Positions 56,239 to 64,000 of a DNA stretch of 64,000 nucleotides are shown here, piece by piece. Each line of letters starts with the position of its first letter. Position 1 is the first letter of the stretch. The stretch comes from Snuella sedimenti (lineage in GTDB: Bacteria > Bacteroidota > Bacteroidia > Flavobacteriales > Flavobacteriaceae): positions 62,001-126,000 of the forward strand of contig NZ_JAELVQ010000008.1 in the NCBI RefSeq assembly GCF_016428595.1, given 5' to 3'. The position numbers and the translations under genes are program-made. A model generated the notes under the pieces. The model was given only the letters and a program-made list of their open reading frames with translations, ran no database searches and was not told the origin of the DNA.

Positions 56239-56310
56239 TTATTAACTTTACCCCATAATTTTAGACTTATACCATTAATATTCAACTAATAACACAATAA
56301 ATTCATTACA

Positions 56311-57153
56311 ATGAAAAGTAAATACCAAGTAAGATATGCAGCATCGCCCCAAGATGTAAAAACATACGATACAACAAGACTGAGAGATGAATTTTTAATA
56401 CAAGATTTACTGGAGCCAGACGCAGTGAACTTAGTATACTCTCATTACGATAGATTTATTGCAGGTGGTATTGTACCTGTACAATCTTCAATAAAATTAG
56501 ACACTATAGATCCTTTAAAGGCAGATTATTTTCTTGAAAGAAGAGAACTGGGAATAATAAATATTGGAGCAACAGGGACGGTAACAGTAGATGGTTCTTC
56601 CTTTGTTTTAGAACACAAAGAGGCTCTTTATATTGGGAAAGGAAACCGGGACATTATCTTTTCTAGTAAATCAAGCAGCACACCGGCTCAGTTTTACTTA
56701 AACTCAACACCGGCCCATAAAACCTATCCTAACAAAAAAATTGGCACTAACGATGTTGAAGTTATAGAACTAGGGGCTCCAGAAACAGCCAATGCAAGAA
56801 CGTTAAGAAAATATATTGTTAATAGTGTTGTTGACGTGTGCCAATTGCAAATGGGAATGACCACTTTAAAGTCAGGTAGTTCATGGAACACCATGCCTGC
56901 ACATGTACATGACAGGCGTATGGAGGTCTATTTCTACTTTGAAGTACCAGAAGACCAAGCCGTTTGTCATTTTATGGGGCAACCCCAAGAAACAAGACAT
57001 ATTTGGATTAACAACAAACAAGCTGTTATTTCTCCTCCTTGGTCCATCCATTCTGGATCTGGAACCAGTAGCTATACTTTTATTTGGGGTATGGCAGGTG
57101 AAAACTTAGATTATGGCGATATGGATCATTGTAAAATAAACGAATTAAAATAA
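56311..57153 (+). CDS. kduI: 5-dehydro-4-deoxy-D-glucuronate isomerase
   Basis: A 280-residue cupin-type isomerase converting 5-keto-4-deoxyuronate (from hydration of unsaturated uronates) to 2,5-diketo-3-deoxygluconate in the cytoplasm. The zinc ligands are visible as H198, H200 and E205 in PAHVHDRRMEVYFYF and H247 in PPWSIHSGSG, with spacing equal to the E. coli enzyme. It is the first gene of a plus-strand operon with kduD 19 bp downstream. It links the GH88/PL8 products of this cluster to central metabolism. Confidence 0.96.
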   Translation: MKSKYQVRYAASPQDVKTYDTTRLRDEFLIQDLLEPDAVNLVYSHYDRFIAGGIVPVQSSIKLDTIDPLKADYFLERRELGIINIGATGTVTVDGSSFVLEHKEALYIGKGNRDIIFSSKSSSTPAQFYLNSTPAHKTYPNKKIGTNDVEVIELGAPETANARTLRKYIVNSVVDVCQLQMGMTTLKSGSSWNTMPAHVHDRRMEVYFYFEVPEDQAVCHFMGQPQETRHIWINNKQAVISPPWSIHSGSGTSSYTFIWGMAGENLDYGDMDHCKINELK

Positions 57154-57172
57154 TTAATAAAATAAATAAATT

Positions 57173-57964
57173 ATGTCAGTTAACTTATTTGATTTAACAG
57201 GAAAAATAGCTTTAGTAACTGGTGGCGTTCACGGATTGGGAATGGCTATGGCTAAAGGATTGGGTAATGCAGGAGCCACACTTGTAATAAACAATAACAC
57301 AAGTGATACCTTAGAAAAAGCATTAGAAGAATATAAAGCTGAGGACCTTCATGCCCATGGTTATGTTTTTGATGTCACTGATGATACTGCGGTTGAAGAA
57401 GCCATTGCTAAAATTGAAGCCGAAGTGGGACCTATCGACATTCTAGTAAACAATGCAGGTATTATTAAGAGAACACCAATTGTTGAAATGGAAACCAAAG
57501 ATTTTGAATTGGTAGTAAAAGTTGATTTGGTTGGCCCTTTCATAGTATCAAAATATGTTGCCAAAAATATGATTAAACGAGGTGGTGGAAAGATCATCAA
57601 TATTTGTTCAATGATGAGTGAGCTTGGTAGGGATTCTGTTAGTGCCTATGCTGCTGCCAAGGGTGGTTTAAAAATGTTAACACGCAGTATGGCTACCGAG
57701 TGGGCTAAATACAATATCCAAACCAATGGCATTGGCCCTGGATACTTTGCCACAAGTCAAACAGCTCCCATTAGAGTAGATGGCCATCCTTTTAATGAAT
57801 TCATTATTGGCAGAACACCAGCAGCACGTTGGGGAAATCCAGAAGATTTACAGGGCGCAGCCATATTTTTAAGTTCAAAAGCAAGTGATTTTGTTAATGG
57901 CCACGTAGTTTATGTTGATGGTGGTATCTTGGCTACAATAGGAAAGCCTTCTAACGAAAATTAA
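57173..57964 (+). CDS. kduD: 2-deoxy-D-gluconate 3-dehydrogenase type SDR (KduD)
   Basis: A 263-residue short-chain dehydrogenase. The nucleotide motif TGGVHGLG is at 16-23, NNAG at 93-96, and the catalytic residues are S146, Y159 and K163 (AYAAAKGG). Directly after kduI, it should reduce 2,5-diketo-3-deoxygluconate to 2-keto-3-deoxygluconate. No KDG kinase or aldolase gene lies in the window, so the final steps must be encoded elsewhere. Some relatives are named gluconate 5-dehydrogenase; context favours KduD. Confidence 0.92.
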   Translation: MSVNLFDLTGKIALVTGGVHGLGMAMAKGLGNAGATLVINNNTSDTLEKALEEYKAEDLHAHGYVFDVTDDTAVEEAIAKIEAEVGPIDILVNNAGIIKRTPIVEMETKDFELVVKVDLVGPFIVSKYVAKNMIKRGGGKIINICSMMSELGRDSVSAYAAAKGGLKMLTRSMATEWAKYNIQTNGIGPGYFATSQTAPIRVDGHPFNEFIIGRTPAARWGNPEDLQGAAIFLSSKASDFVNGHVVYVDGGILATIGKPSNEN

Positions 57965-57984
57965 AATCTTTAACCTTTAGCATT

Positions 57985-59157
57985 ATGAATACTGTTAAAC
58001 ATTCTTTTTATCTATTAGGCCTAATAACAATCTTTTCTTGCTCACAAAAAGCAAAGGAGCCTTCCATTTTAATAAAAAACACACTGGATGTTGCACGAAC
58101 GTTTGAGACTGTAGAGTTAACAAAACAGTTTTTAAATATTGATGATTTGTCTGTTATTGGTATTCGTGATGTAGAAACCGGACAATTACAGGTTACGCAA
58201 ACCGTTGATAACGATGGTGATGGTATTATGGATGACATATTATTTCAACCACAACTAGCTGCAAATTCTGAGAAAACCTATAATATTGTTAAGATAACAG
58301 CCTCCGAAAAACCCAAAGCCCCAGAACTATGCTATTCTAGGTTTGTTCCAGAACGTACCGATGATTATACCTGGGAGAACAACAAAGTTGCTTTTCGTGT
58401 TTTTGGACCTAAAGCACAGAAAATGGTGGAAGATAGTGTTCCAGGCGGTACACTATCTAGTGGTGTGGATGCTTGGTTAAAAAAAGTGGAGTATCCCATC
58501 ATAAATAAATGGTATAAAAAGGAATTAGAAACTGAAGGCTCTTACCATGAAGACAACGGTGAAGGCTTAGACAATTTCCATGTTGGAGTGAGTCGTGGTG
58601 TAGGTGGTATTGCAACTAAAGTTGATACGACTTATTATTATTCCAAAAACTATGCTAAATGGCGTACCATTACCACTGGACCAATTAGAACCAGTTTTTA
58701 TTTAGAATACGACAATTGGGATGCTGCTGGCAATACGGTAAAAGAATCTAAAATAATAAGTTTGGATTTGGGTTCAAATCTATCAAAATTCACGACAACT
58801 ATTGAAGGGGTAAATCAAATAGCCGCTGGTTTAACTTTACACGAAAAAGATGGTGAAGTAACAGGCAACACCACTAATGGTTGGGTTAGCTATTGGCAGC
58901 CTCATGGTGATTCCGAGCTTGGAACAGCCATTGTAGCTCCTAAAAACACTTTTCTTGAATTTGAAAAGTACGATACAGTTACAAAAGATTTAAGTAACGC
59001 TTACGCCCATCTTAAGGTAGAAAACAACCAAGTAGTTTATTACGCTGGTTTTGGATGGAAAAAAAGCGGTCAGTTTAACAACAAGCAAGAGTGGGAAACG
59101 TATTTAAATGATTTTTCTAAACGAATAAACACCCCTTTGGAAGTTAGCCTCCGTTAA
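57985..59157 (+). CDS. DUF4861-family lipoprotein
   Basis: A 390-residue lipoprotein (lipobox IFSC, Cys19). The body has the DUF4861 pattern: an early beta-sandwich (DGDGIMDDILFQPQLA), the motif YDNWDAAGNTV and the later HEKDGEVTGNTTNGWVSYWQ and YYAGFGWKKSGQF. The family is common in uronic-acid polysaccharide loci (alginate, pectin, glycosaminoglycans) and has a galactose-mutarotase-like look, but I know of no settled activity. It is 20 bp after kduD, so it probably acts on the same uronate route at the periplasmic side. Confidence 0.82.
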   Translation: MNTVKHSFYLLGLITIFSCSQKAKEPSILIKNTLDVARTFETVELTKQFLNIDDLSVIGIRDVETGQLQVTQTVDNDGDGIMDDILFQPQLAANSEKTYNIVKITASEKPKAPELCYSRFVPERTDDYTWENNKVAFRVFGPKAQKMVEDSVPGGTLSSGVDAWLKKVEYPIINKWYKKELETEGSYHEDNGEGLDNFHVGVSRGVGGIATKVDTTYYYSKNYAKWRTITTGPIRTSFYLEYDNWDAAGNTVKESKIISLDLGSNLSKFTTTIEGVNQIAAGLTLHEKDGEVTGNTTNGWVSYWQPHGDSELGTAIVAPKNTFLEFEKYDTVTKDLSNAYAHLKVENNQVVYYAGFGWKKSGQFNNKQEWETYLNDFSKRINTPLEVSLR

Positions 59158-59182
59158 AACCTAATTTAAGTCAATTACCATT

Positions 59183-59212
59183 AAATGAAGTTCTTTAAGG
59201 AGGGCTTCATTT
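59183..59212 (+). terminator. Weak terminator after kduI-kduD-DUF4861 operon
   Basis: Arms AAATGAAG (59183-59190) and CTTCATTT (59205-59212) are followed by a run of T. The stem is short, but the position is right. Confidence 0.6.
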
Positions 59213-59312
59213 TTTTTGTAATGAAACTCGTTTAAACTGTTTTCTATATCCGTAATGTGTTATAATGCTAAAACCTTCCATACCCTATCGAATACATTGA
59301 AAGAGGTGAAAA

Positions 59313-61211
59313 CTATTTTTTTATCAATTTATATGTTTCAATAGTATTGTCTCCAATCAATTTAAGGACATATACCCCAGGTGCGTTACAACTAGGTTGC
59401 ATTTTAATACTACTTAATCCGTTTAAAGGCTGTGTTAGTATTTCCCTACCTGCGATATCAAAAAGTAACAGCTTATTAAATTGTCCCTCTAAATTATCAA
59501 TCCTAATTTCTAATGAAAACGGATTTGGATAGACTTTTGTTTTTTTTACTTCAAAATCATTATTGGTGGTGCTTAAAACTTCGTTAAGCCAACTTGGAAG
59601 TTCCCCAAAGCGATAGGCTAATTGCGCCTCATACAGCGATTCTTCATCCACATGCGTTCCTGGCGATTCATTCTCTTGATATTGATTAACATCTGCAGAC
59701 ATGGCAAAGCCTTTTAAACCAGAAATTATAGGCATTAAAAACTTGGCATACTTAGTCTCCGAATTAGGCCGCCATGATTTCACATCCGAACTTTGATAGG
59801 ATACACCTTCAAAATTCCAAAGCACCATATGCCTTAAATGATTGGGTAATGCACCTGTTGAACCACCCTGATTAAAAAAGAAACCACCTTTACAAACATC
59901 AAACAAATTTGCTCTGGGTTGACTGGCGTGAATCTCCATACCAGAATTGCCATTCTGTGGGTGCTCATTCCTCCAAAGCACATTTCCTATAGACAACGCA
60001 TTGACACCACATCCATGCCAAACGCCAGATGTATGGTCTACATTCTTCCCTATAAAACAACCAGTTGCCGAATTTGTAGTTACAAAATTATGCCCCGGAT
60101 TGCCCGTGTATGTATTGTTCAACGCTGTACAATAGGCAGAAAACTTGAACTGCGCCACCTGCGACATATCTGAAAATTCCACATTAGATATCCAACCATT
60201 TACAACATGATTGAACATAATACCGCTCCAACCAGATGAACTTAAATAGGCGTGAGGGCCACTTTTAGCTTCTCCAGAATACAATTCTTGAGGTGCTTGA
60301 TGGTGTAAATGGTTCCAGATAAAACCACCTGTATATTTTAAATCCTGAATCCCTACTTCTTCAAGAACCTTGAAATTATTGATTTTCCAATTATAAGTAG
60401 CATCTATTGCCCTGTGAATGGGCTCTTTAAATGTAATAACATTGCCATTTTTACCAACAACTTTATGAACCTCTCTAACTTGAACGCCATCGTTTACTAT
60501 TTTGAGGTTTTGAGGCGCGTAAAGATCGGCTGTTGTATATGGTGAAAGTTCTTCTGTTAATAAAGCTGATGATGTGTCTTTAATATACAATTCTACCCAT
60601 TGCCCCTCAGAAATCCCAGAGGCGTTTGCTACCTCAACCGAGAAAGATTCCCTATCGGCATTTCCTATGACGTCCGTGATATAGTTATTTGCAGAGTCCT
60701 CACCATTCCAAAACAAAAATAGGTAAGGGCACAACCAATCTTTGGTTGCCATATCGGGATGTGTGGTATTGTCTTTTTGGTAGAGTTCAGTACCTCCAGA
60801 ACCAGAACCGCTACCCTTTATTACAATGTTACTTTTTGAAACACGTATCACCTGCGTTGGATCATCTACACTAGCATCATTTACCACAAAACGTCCCGGT
60901 GGAAAAAATACAACACCACCATTTGGATTTGCTTCTGCAGCAGCTATAGCTGCCATTATTGCATCTTTATCTGAATTGCCATCATTGGCTACAGCTCCGT
61001 AGAGCGCATCTGTCACATCATAAACTTGTTGGGAAAATGATGTAGGCAGTTCAACTTCTCCATTATGGTATCCCACATAGCTAAACGTTGGTAAAATGGG
61101 CTCGGTATTATTAACTTGGGCATCAACCCAATTTTGATACAATGTACTTGGGTTCTGAGCTATAGACCAAAACCCAAGTAAAACAACCAAGTAAAAAAAC
61201 AAACGCTTCAT
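59313..61211 (-). CDS. T9SS-secreted beta-helix protein, DUF4955-like (possible PL29 lyase)
   Basis: About 632 residues from the ATG at 61211 (MKRLFFYLVVLLGFW), which gives a signal peptide; an upstream ATG at 61241 adds ten residues. The N-terminal part has a pectate-lyase-3-like segment (GAVANDGNSDKDAIMAAIAA, GVVFFPPGRFVV) and turns into a right-handed beta-helix, then a DUF4955-like region and a C-terminal T9SS sorting domain (KVYPNPFSLEIRIDNLEG, GVYVLKLIGDN). From memory, the founding PL29 glycosaminoglycan lyase of B. thetaiotaomicron is of this type. A glycosaminoglycan lyase is plausible here but cannot be proved by eye. Confidence 0.6.
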   Translation of the reverse strand: MKRLFFYLVVLLGFWSIAQNPSTLYQNWVDAQVNNTEPILPTFSYVGYHNGEVELPTSFSQQVYDVTDALYGAVANDGNSDKDAIMAAIAAAEANPNGGVVFFPPGRFVVNDASVDDPTQVIRVSKSNIVIKGSGSGSGGTELYQKDNTTHPDMATKDWLCPYLFLFWNGEDSANNYITDVIGNADRESFSVEVANASGISEGQWVELYIKDTSSALLTEELSPYTTADLYAPQNLKIVNDGVQVREVHKVVGKNGNVITFKEPIHRAIDATYNWKINNFKVLEEVGIQDLKYTGGFIWNHLHHQAPQELYSGEAKSGPHAYLSSSGWSGIMFNHVVNGWISNVEFSDMSQVAQFKFSAYCTALNNTYTGNPGHNFVTTNSATGCFIGKNVDHTSGVWHGCGVNALSIGNVLWRNEHPQNGNSGMEIHASQPRANLFDVCKGGFFFNQGGSTGALPNHLRHMVLWNFEGVSYQSSDVKSWRPNSETKYAKFLMPIISGLKGFAMSADVNQYQENESPGTHVDEESLYEAQLAYRFGELPSWLNEVLSTTNNDFEVKKTKVYPNPFSLEIRIDNLEGQFNKLLLFDIAGREILTQPLNGLSSIKMQPSCNAPGVYVLKLIGDNTIETYKLIKK

Positions 61212-61270
61212 ATTATTGACACTTTTTATTACTTGAAACAAATTAATTCTAATTTGTAACTTTTAAGGAG

Positions 61271-61304
61271 GGGGTAGTATGCCATTCTTAGGGGTATTTT
61301 GGAT
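61271..61304 (-). promoter_or_regulatory. Possible HTCS-type repeat upstream of DUF4955-like gene
   Basis: On the minus strand ATCCAAAATACCCC is followed by GGCATACTACCCC at 20-21 bp spacing, 60-93 bp upstream of the ATG. The TACCCC cores match, but the spacing differs slightly from the 22 bp of the stronger sites. Confidence 0.4.
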
Positions 61305-61362
61305 AAATCAGAAATAAACCAACAACAATTGACAATAACTACTTGTTATTCCCTACTAAAGA

Positions 61363-62595
61363 TTAATAATTTCCTGAATTAGCAATACCCGCAGGCAATG
61401 TTATTGCACCAACATCATTATTAAATACACCTCCACCGTTGGCATTAAAATTTGAAGCATCCACTGGAGTGCCAATTTTAATCCTACCATTAGGAAGGTC
61501 GTTGTTATTTATTTTTATAGAATATTCGTAAAATGTTGGATCATTGGTATTTCTCCAGTAACCAATACCGTGATATATATCATTATCTGCACTTGCAACA
61601 TTGATGGTGTTATTTTCAACAACAACATGCTTCAAAAAAGGATTTGCAGCGTTATTACTGTATACATATAAAAGAACACCTGATGTGTTCATGGTATTTC
61701 CAGTAATAGTCAAGTTCTGACCATTACGAGCTTTAATCGCTCCTCCCGATGAATTTGCAGGCCAACCAGAAATTGTATTTCCAACAATACTTAATCCATC
61801 AAAACTATGCGCATAAATCCCATGATCTGTTTCACTTGTATTGACCCACGCAACATTCCTTATTATGGTATTACCACTTATTGTAGTTCCATCACTGTTA
61901 TCGTTAATAGCTGTAACAAAATACCCTGTGTCACCTCCATTTCCAAATGTATTATTAGAGATATCGGTACCTGTATTGCCTACCGAATATATCCCCCTTC
62001 CGCTATTACCATTTCTTCTTTTAAAAACGCAGCCCCTAACCTGCATATTACTGCAATTATTTAATTGAAGGTAAGCATCTGCTGTATACCCCTTATCTGT
62101 TCCAGATTTTCTCACTCCATAGTCGAAGATACAATAACGGAACTTGGTGTTACTGGCATTTTGGATGTTAAACCTTATGTTACGAAACTGAATACCAAAA
62201 ATATCTATATCACTGGTATTTGAAGTGTAATACTGCTGAAGCATTTGTGATGACGAAGTAGCCTGCGCATCAAATATTGGTGTAGTTGAACTCTGTTTTC
62301 TTATAAAAATACCGTCTTTTAGATGGAGCTGACCACTAATTATATAAGTACCTGTTTCCACAACAACCGTATCGCCACTAACCGTTTGATCCAGCACAGC
62401 ATTAATATCAGAAAAAGTCATACCATTAGTAATTGTATAGGTTTGTGTACTTAACTTCGAAGGTTTCCCTTTACTTAAAATGATTTCTTGGTTCTTTTGT
62501 TTTTGATCCTCTAATGACATTGGCTCAGAGTCACAGGAACAAATCATGATAAATCCTAAAAATACAATTGGAGCAAAAAAATTAAAATGTTTCAT
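61363..62595 (-). CDS. Right-handed beta-helix lipoprotein
   Basis: A 410-residue lipoprotein (lipobox CSC, Cys21, then DSEPMSLEDQ). From about residue 60 (ITNGMTFSDINAVLDQTVSG, DTVVVETGTY) it forms a parallel beta-helix with recurring Asn ladders (ISNNTFGNG, ISGNTIIRN, IVGNTISGW, ITGNTMNTS). The fold is shared by chondroitinase B/alginate lyase (PL6) and other pectate-lyase-like enzymes. I could not see a convincing PL6 active-site pattern, so the substrate is open. It is next to the DUF4955-like gene on the same strand, with a single HTCS-type half-site upstream. Confidence 0.75.
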   Translation of the reverse strand: MKHFNFFAPIVFLGFIMICSCDSEPMSLEDQKQKNQEIILSKGKPSKLSTQTYTITNGMTFSDINAVLDQTVSGDTVVVETGTYIISGQLHLKDGIFIRKQSSTTPIFDAQATSSSQMLQQYYTSNTSDIDIFGIQFRNIRFNIQNASNTKFRYCIFDYGVRKSGTDKGYTADAYLQLNNCSNMQVRGCVFKRRNGNSGRGIYSVGNTGTDISNNTFGNGGDTGYFVTAINDNSDGTTISGNTIIRNVAWVNTSETDHGIYAHSFDGLSIVGNTISGWPANSSGGAIKARNGQNLTITGNTMNTSGVLLYVYSNNAANPFLKHVVVENNTINVASADNDIYHGIGYWRNTNDPTFYEYSIKINNNDLPNGRIKIGTPVDASNFNANGGGVFNNDVGAITLPAGIANSGNY

Positions 62596-62969
62596 AATAC
62601 ATCGATTTTATGTTAGTTAATTTCATTTCTCAATTTACTTTCTTTGAAAGAAAACTTAGGAACTATAACTAATCAAATAAGAGGGGGTTACAGACCAAAA
62701 TGCAATACAAAATGAACATATAAAAGGACTAACAAATTAGGGGTCTTTATTTGTTAGCTAATAGAAGTTTCTAAATATACTACTATGAAAGCCCATAATG
62801 GGCATTTGGCAAGTAATGGCCAATACCAACCATATAATTAAATTACTAATCACAGGTCAGTACAAAAATTTAAATAAATGAAACGAACATTATAAAATTA
62901 TAACATTCAATAATAAGCTATATTAGAATGTACCAATAGACTGTTTGTAAAATACAAATGCCAACTAAA
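62596..62969. other. Intergenic region upstream of beta-helix gene
   Basis: This 374-bp gap holds one HTCS-type half-site (62684-62696), a small palindrome GCCCATAATGGGC (62791-62803) and the terminator of the small membrane gene (62956-62982). I see no gene in it. Confidence 0.65.
62684..62696 (-). promoter_or_regulatory. Single HTCS-type half-site upstream of beta-helix gene
   Basis: The minus strand reads GGTCTGTAACCCC, resembling one half (GAACAGTAACCCTC) of the site before the third susC. A second half at 22 bp was not found. Confidence 0.3.
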
Positions 62970-62982
62970 TTAGTTGGCATTT
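62956..62982 (-). terminator. Terminator at the end of the small membrane gene
   Basis: Thirteen-nt arms AAATGCCAACTAA (62956-62968) and TTAGTTGGCATTT (62970-62982) overlap the stop codon of the minus-strand gene. The T-tail is interrupted (ATTTGTATTTT). Confidence 0.65.
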
Positions 62983-63251
62983 TGACCGTTTAAGCGCGCT
63001 TCTTTCATTTGCCTTAGACGCATTAACTCCTGTTTAATTTCTTGGCTTCTCGCTTTAATCTTATCAAACTTTTCTTGCCGCATAAGCTGTCTTCGTGCTT
63101 TTTCTTCTCTACGTAAAGCTTCATCACGCAATTGTTCTCTTTTTTGCTTAGATTCTTTTCGCTTTTCTAAAATCACAAAAATATAAGCATATGTATACAT
63201 ACTAAGAAAAAGCAAGGCTACAATTGACAATATAACATATCCATTCATCAT
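62970..63251 (-). CDS. Small membrane protein with basic coiled-coil tail
   Basis: About 93 residues from M at 63251 (MMNGYVILSIVALLFLSMY): one N-terminal transmembrane helix, then a highly charged helix rich in Arg, Lys, Glu and Gln (EKRKESKQKREQLRDEALRR and onward), probably a cytoplasmic coiled coil. The open frame extends upstream to 63431, but those codons run through the stem of a strong terminator and give a low-complexity leader, so the internal start is preferred. Unknown family; no function can be assigned. Confidence 0.6.
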   Translation of the reverse strand: MMNGYVILSIVALLFLSMYTYAYIFVILEKRKESKQKREQLRDEALRREEKARRQLMRQEKFDKIKARSQEIKQELMRLRQMKEARLNGQNAN

Positions 63252-63404
63252 AGTACCGTATTTTAAATAAATTATACAAATAACATTTAGCGATATTTGG
63301 AAAACAGTCACTAATAAAGTTCTCTTCTTAAATTTAAGAAAAAAAGATGATATCCTTGAAAACAAAAAGTTAAAGTGCTCAAAAAGAAGATAAACGTTAT
63401 AATA

Positions 63405-63447
63405 AATAAATTCCCCTGTCATGTTAAACATGACAGGGGAATTTATT
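63405..63447 (-). terminator. Strong terminator after the unidentified gene at 63480
   Basis: Perfect 21-nt arms (63405-63425 and 63427-63447) pair around one unpaired base; the core is CCCCTGTCATG/CATGACAGGGG. It lies 33 bp after the stop of the gene at 63480. AT-rich outer stem bases supply T-tails in both directions. Confidence 0.9.
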
Positions 63448-63479
63448 ATGTAGGTAAATGAGCCTAAAAACCAAAATAT

Positions 63480-64000
63480 TTAACGCCCACTTAAGTAAGC
63501 GTTGTATACCCATATTTCATCCCAGGAATTAGTAAGTACCTGATCAGATAAATCCAAAAAAGCGTCCCAAGTACCCTCTCCATGAACTTTTAAAAAGGTT
63601 TCCTTAAAATCATTGTCTTCATCAAACTCGGCCCACTCTTTAAAAAAACCTACAGTGGCTATATGCCTTCCTAAGTCGCCTTGCCTAAACTCATTATAGT
63701 ATACCCCCCAAGGGTTTATACCTTCCATAGCTTTTACTGTTTCACTTATTTGCTTGTAAAATGCCTTTACAGAAGAAATACTTACTCCTTTTGCAATTTC
63801 TGAATACCTAACAAAGAGAATTGGATATTTAGCACTGTCGCCATCCAACATACTTGTATTGGACAGCTCATCATCCTGTTTCCAATATTCTATGGTATGT
63901 ACTTTTTTAATATATGGCATGACATTATCACGCCAATCATCATCATGGGTACCTTTGCCGGGTCGTGAGTCGTTATGAGAAAACTTCATTGGTCCCATTT
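63480..64000 (-). CDS. Unidentified protein, possibly truncated by the window edge
   Basis: At least 172 residues, from the stop at 63480 to the right edge. The sequence (MPYIKKVHTIEYWKQDDELS, YPILFVRYSEIAKGVS, GRHIATVGFFKEWAEFDED, WDEIWVYNAYLSG) is mixed alpha/beta with many aromatic and acidic residues, and could be a dimeric alpha/beta-barrel type protein. I recognise no family or motif. An ATG occurs two bases from the edge, but the true start may lie outside the window. A strong terminator follows. Confidence 0.6.
   Translation of the reverse strand, partial: MGPMKFSHNDSRPGKGTHDDDWRDNVMPYIKKVHTIEYWKQDDELSNTSMLDGDSAKYPILFVRYSEIAKGVSISSVKAFYKQISETVKAMEGINPWGVYYNEFRQGDLGRHIATVGFFKEWAEFDEDNDFKETFLKVHGEGTWDAFLDLSDQVLTNSWDEIWVYNAYLSGR

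Larger units (their letters stand above)
55926..56310. other. Divergent HTCS-kduI control region
   Basis: This 385-bp gap holds two perfect palindromes (56182-56193 and 56201-56238) and a candidate kduI promoter. Near 56243-56250 TAACTTTA approximates the -7 box, with a TTG 18 bp upstream at 56222-56224 inside the second palindrome. A weak repeat, TTTACCCC then TTATACC at about 21-bp spacing (about 56247-56273), resembles the HTCS-type sites. The part 55930-56170 is AT-rich without visible features. Confidence 0.55.

Noticed and set aside
61363..62595. Direct assignment to PL6 (chondroitinase B/alginate lyase)
   Set aside because: Only the beta-helix pattern is visible; a PL6 catalytic arrangement could not be located by eye.

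Overview
The window looks like the chromosome of a marine, gliding-type member of the Flavobacteriaceae (phylum Bacteroidota). The evidence is low GC content, gliding/type IX secretion genes (gldK, gldL, gldM), proteins with type IX C-terminal sorting domains, SusC/SusD pairs, a hybrid two-component sensor, and the Bacteroidota promoter -7 element TAnnTTTG. No tRNA, rRNA or CRISPR array was seen.

Region 1 (1-13400) is core genome. On the minus strand run topA, a degenerate ureohydrolase-fold protein, gldK, gldL and the start of gldM. Divergently on the plus strand run miaB, a sigma-54-type activator, lptE, a conserved TPR-like protein, secG, groES and groEL.

Region 2 (13464-24814) is a nutrient-uptake locus controlled by an ECF sigma factor and a FecR anti-sigma factor. 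It holds SusC, SusD, a two-LamG surface lipoprotein, a MORN-repeat protein and a phosphodiesterase-type lipoprotein with a LamG domain inserted in its catalytic fold. It has no glycoside hydrolase or lyase.

Region 3 (24865-43957, almost all minus strand) reads as a glycosaminoglycan (chondroitin/dermatan sulfate or hyaluronan type) utilisation locus. It contains GH88 unsaturated glucuronyl hydrolase, two sulfatases plus the relic of a third, a PL8 lyase, a GH20 hexosaminidase, two concanavalin-like accessory proteins, and a second SusC/SusD pair with its own sigma/FecR pair. A truncated IS110 transposase tail in a repeat-rich segment separates fecR from the sigma gene.

Region 4 (44163-62595) holds a third SusC/SusD pair with a DUF5017 surface lipoprotein, a type IX-secreted discoidin protein, a hybrid two-component regulator, the kduI-kduD-DUF4861 operon, and two secreted beta-helix proteins, one resembling the DUF4955 (possibly PL29) group. 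Expected flow: surface lyases cut the polymer, SusC/D import oligosaccharides, sulfatases, GH88 and GH20 finish them in the periplasm, and KduI/KduD process the unsaturated uronate. A 22-bp-period direct repeat found about 80-115 bp upstream of the GH88 operon, the discoidin gene and the third susC, with weaker versions before the two beta-helix genes, suggests that the hybrid regulator ties regions 3 and 4 into one regulon.

Region 5 (62970-64000) holds a small membrane protein and an unidentified partial gene.
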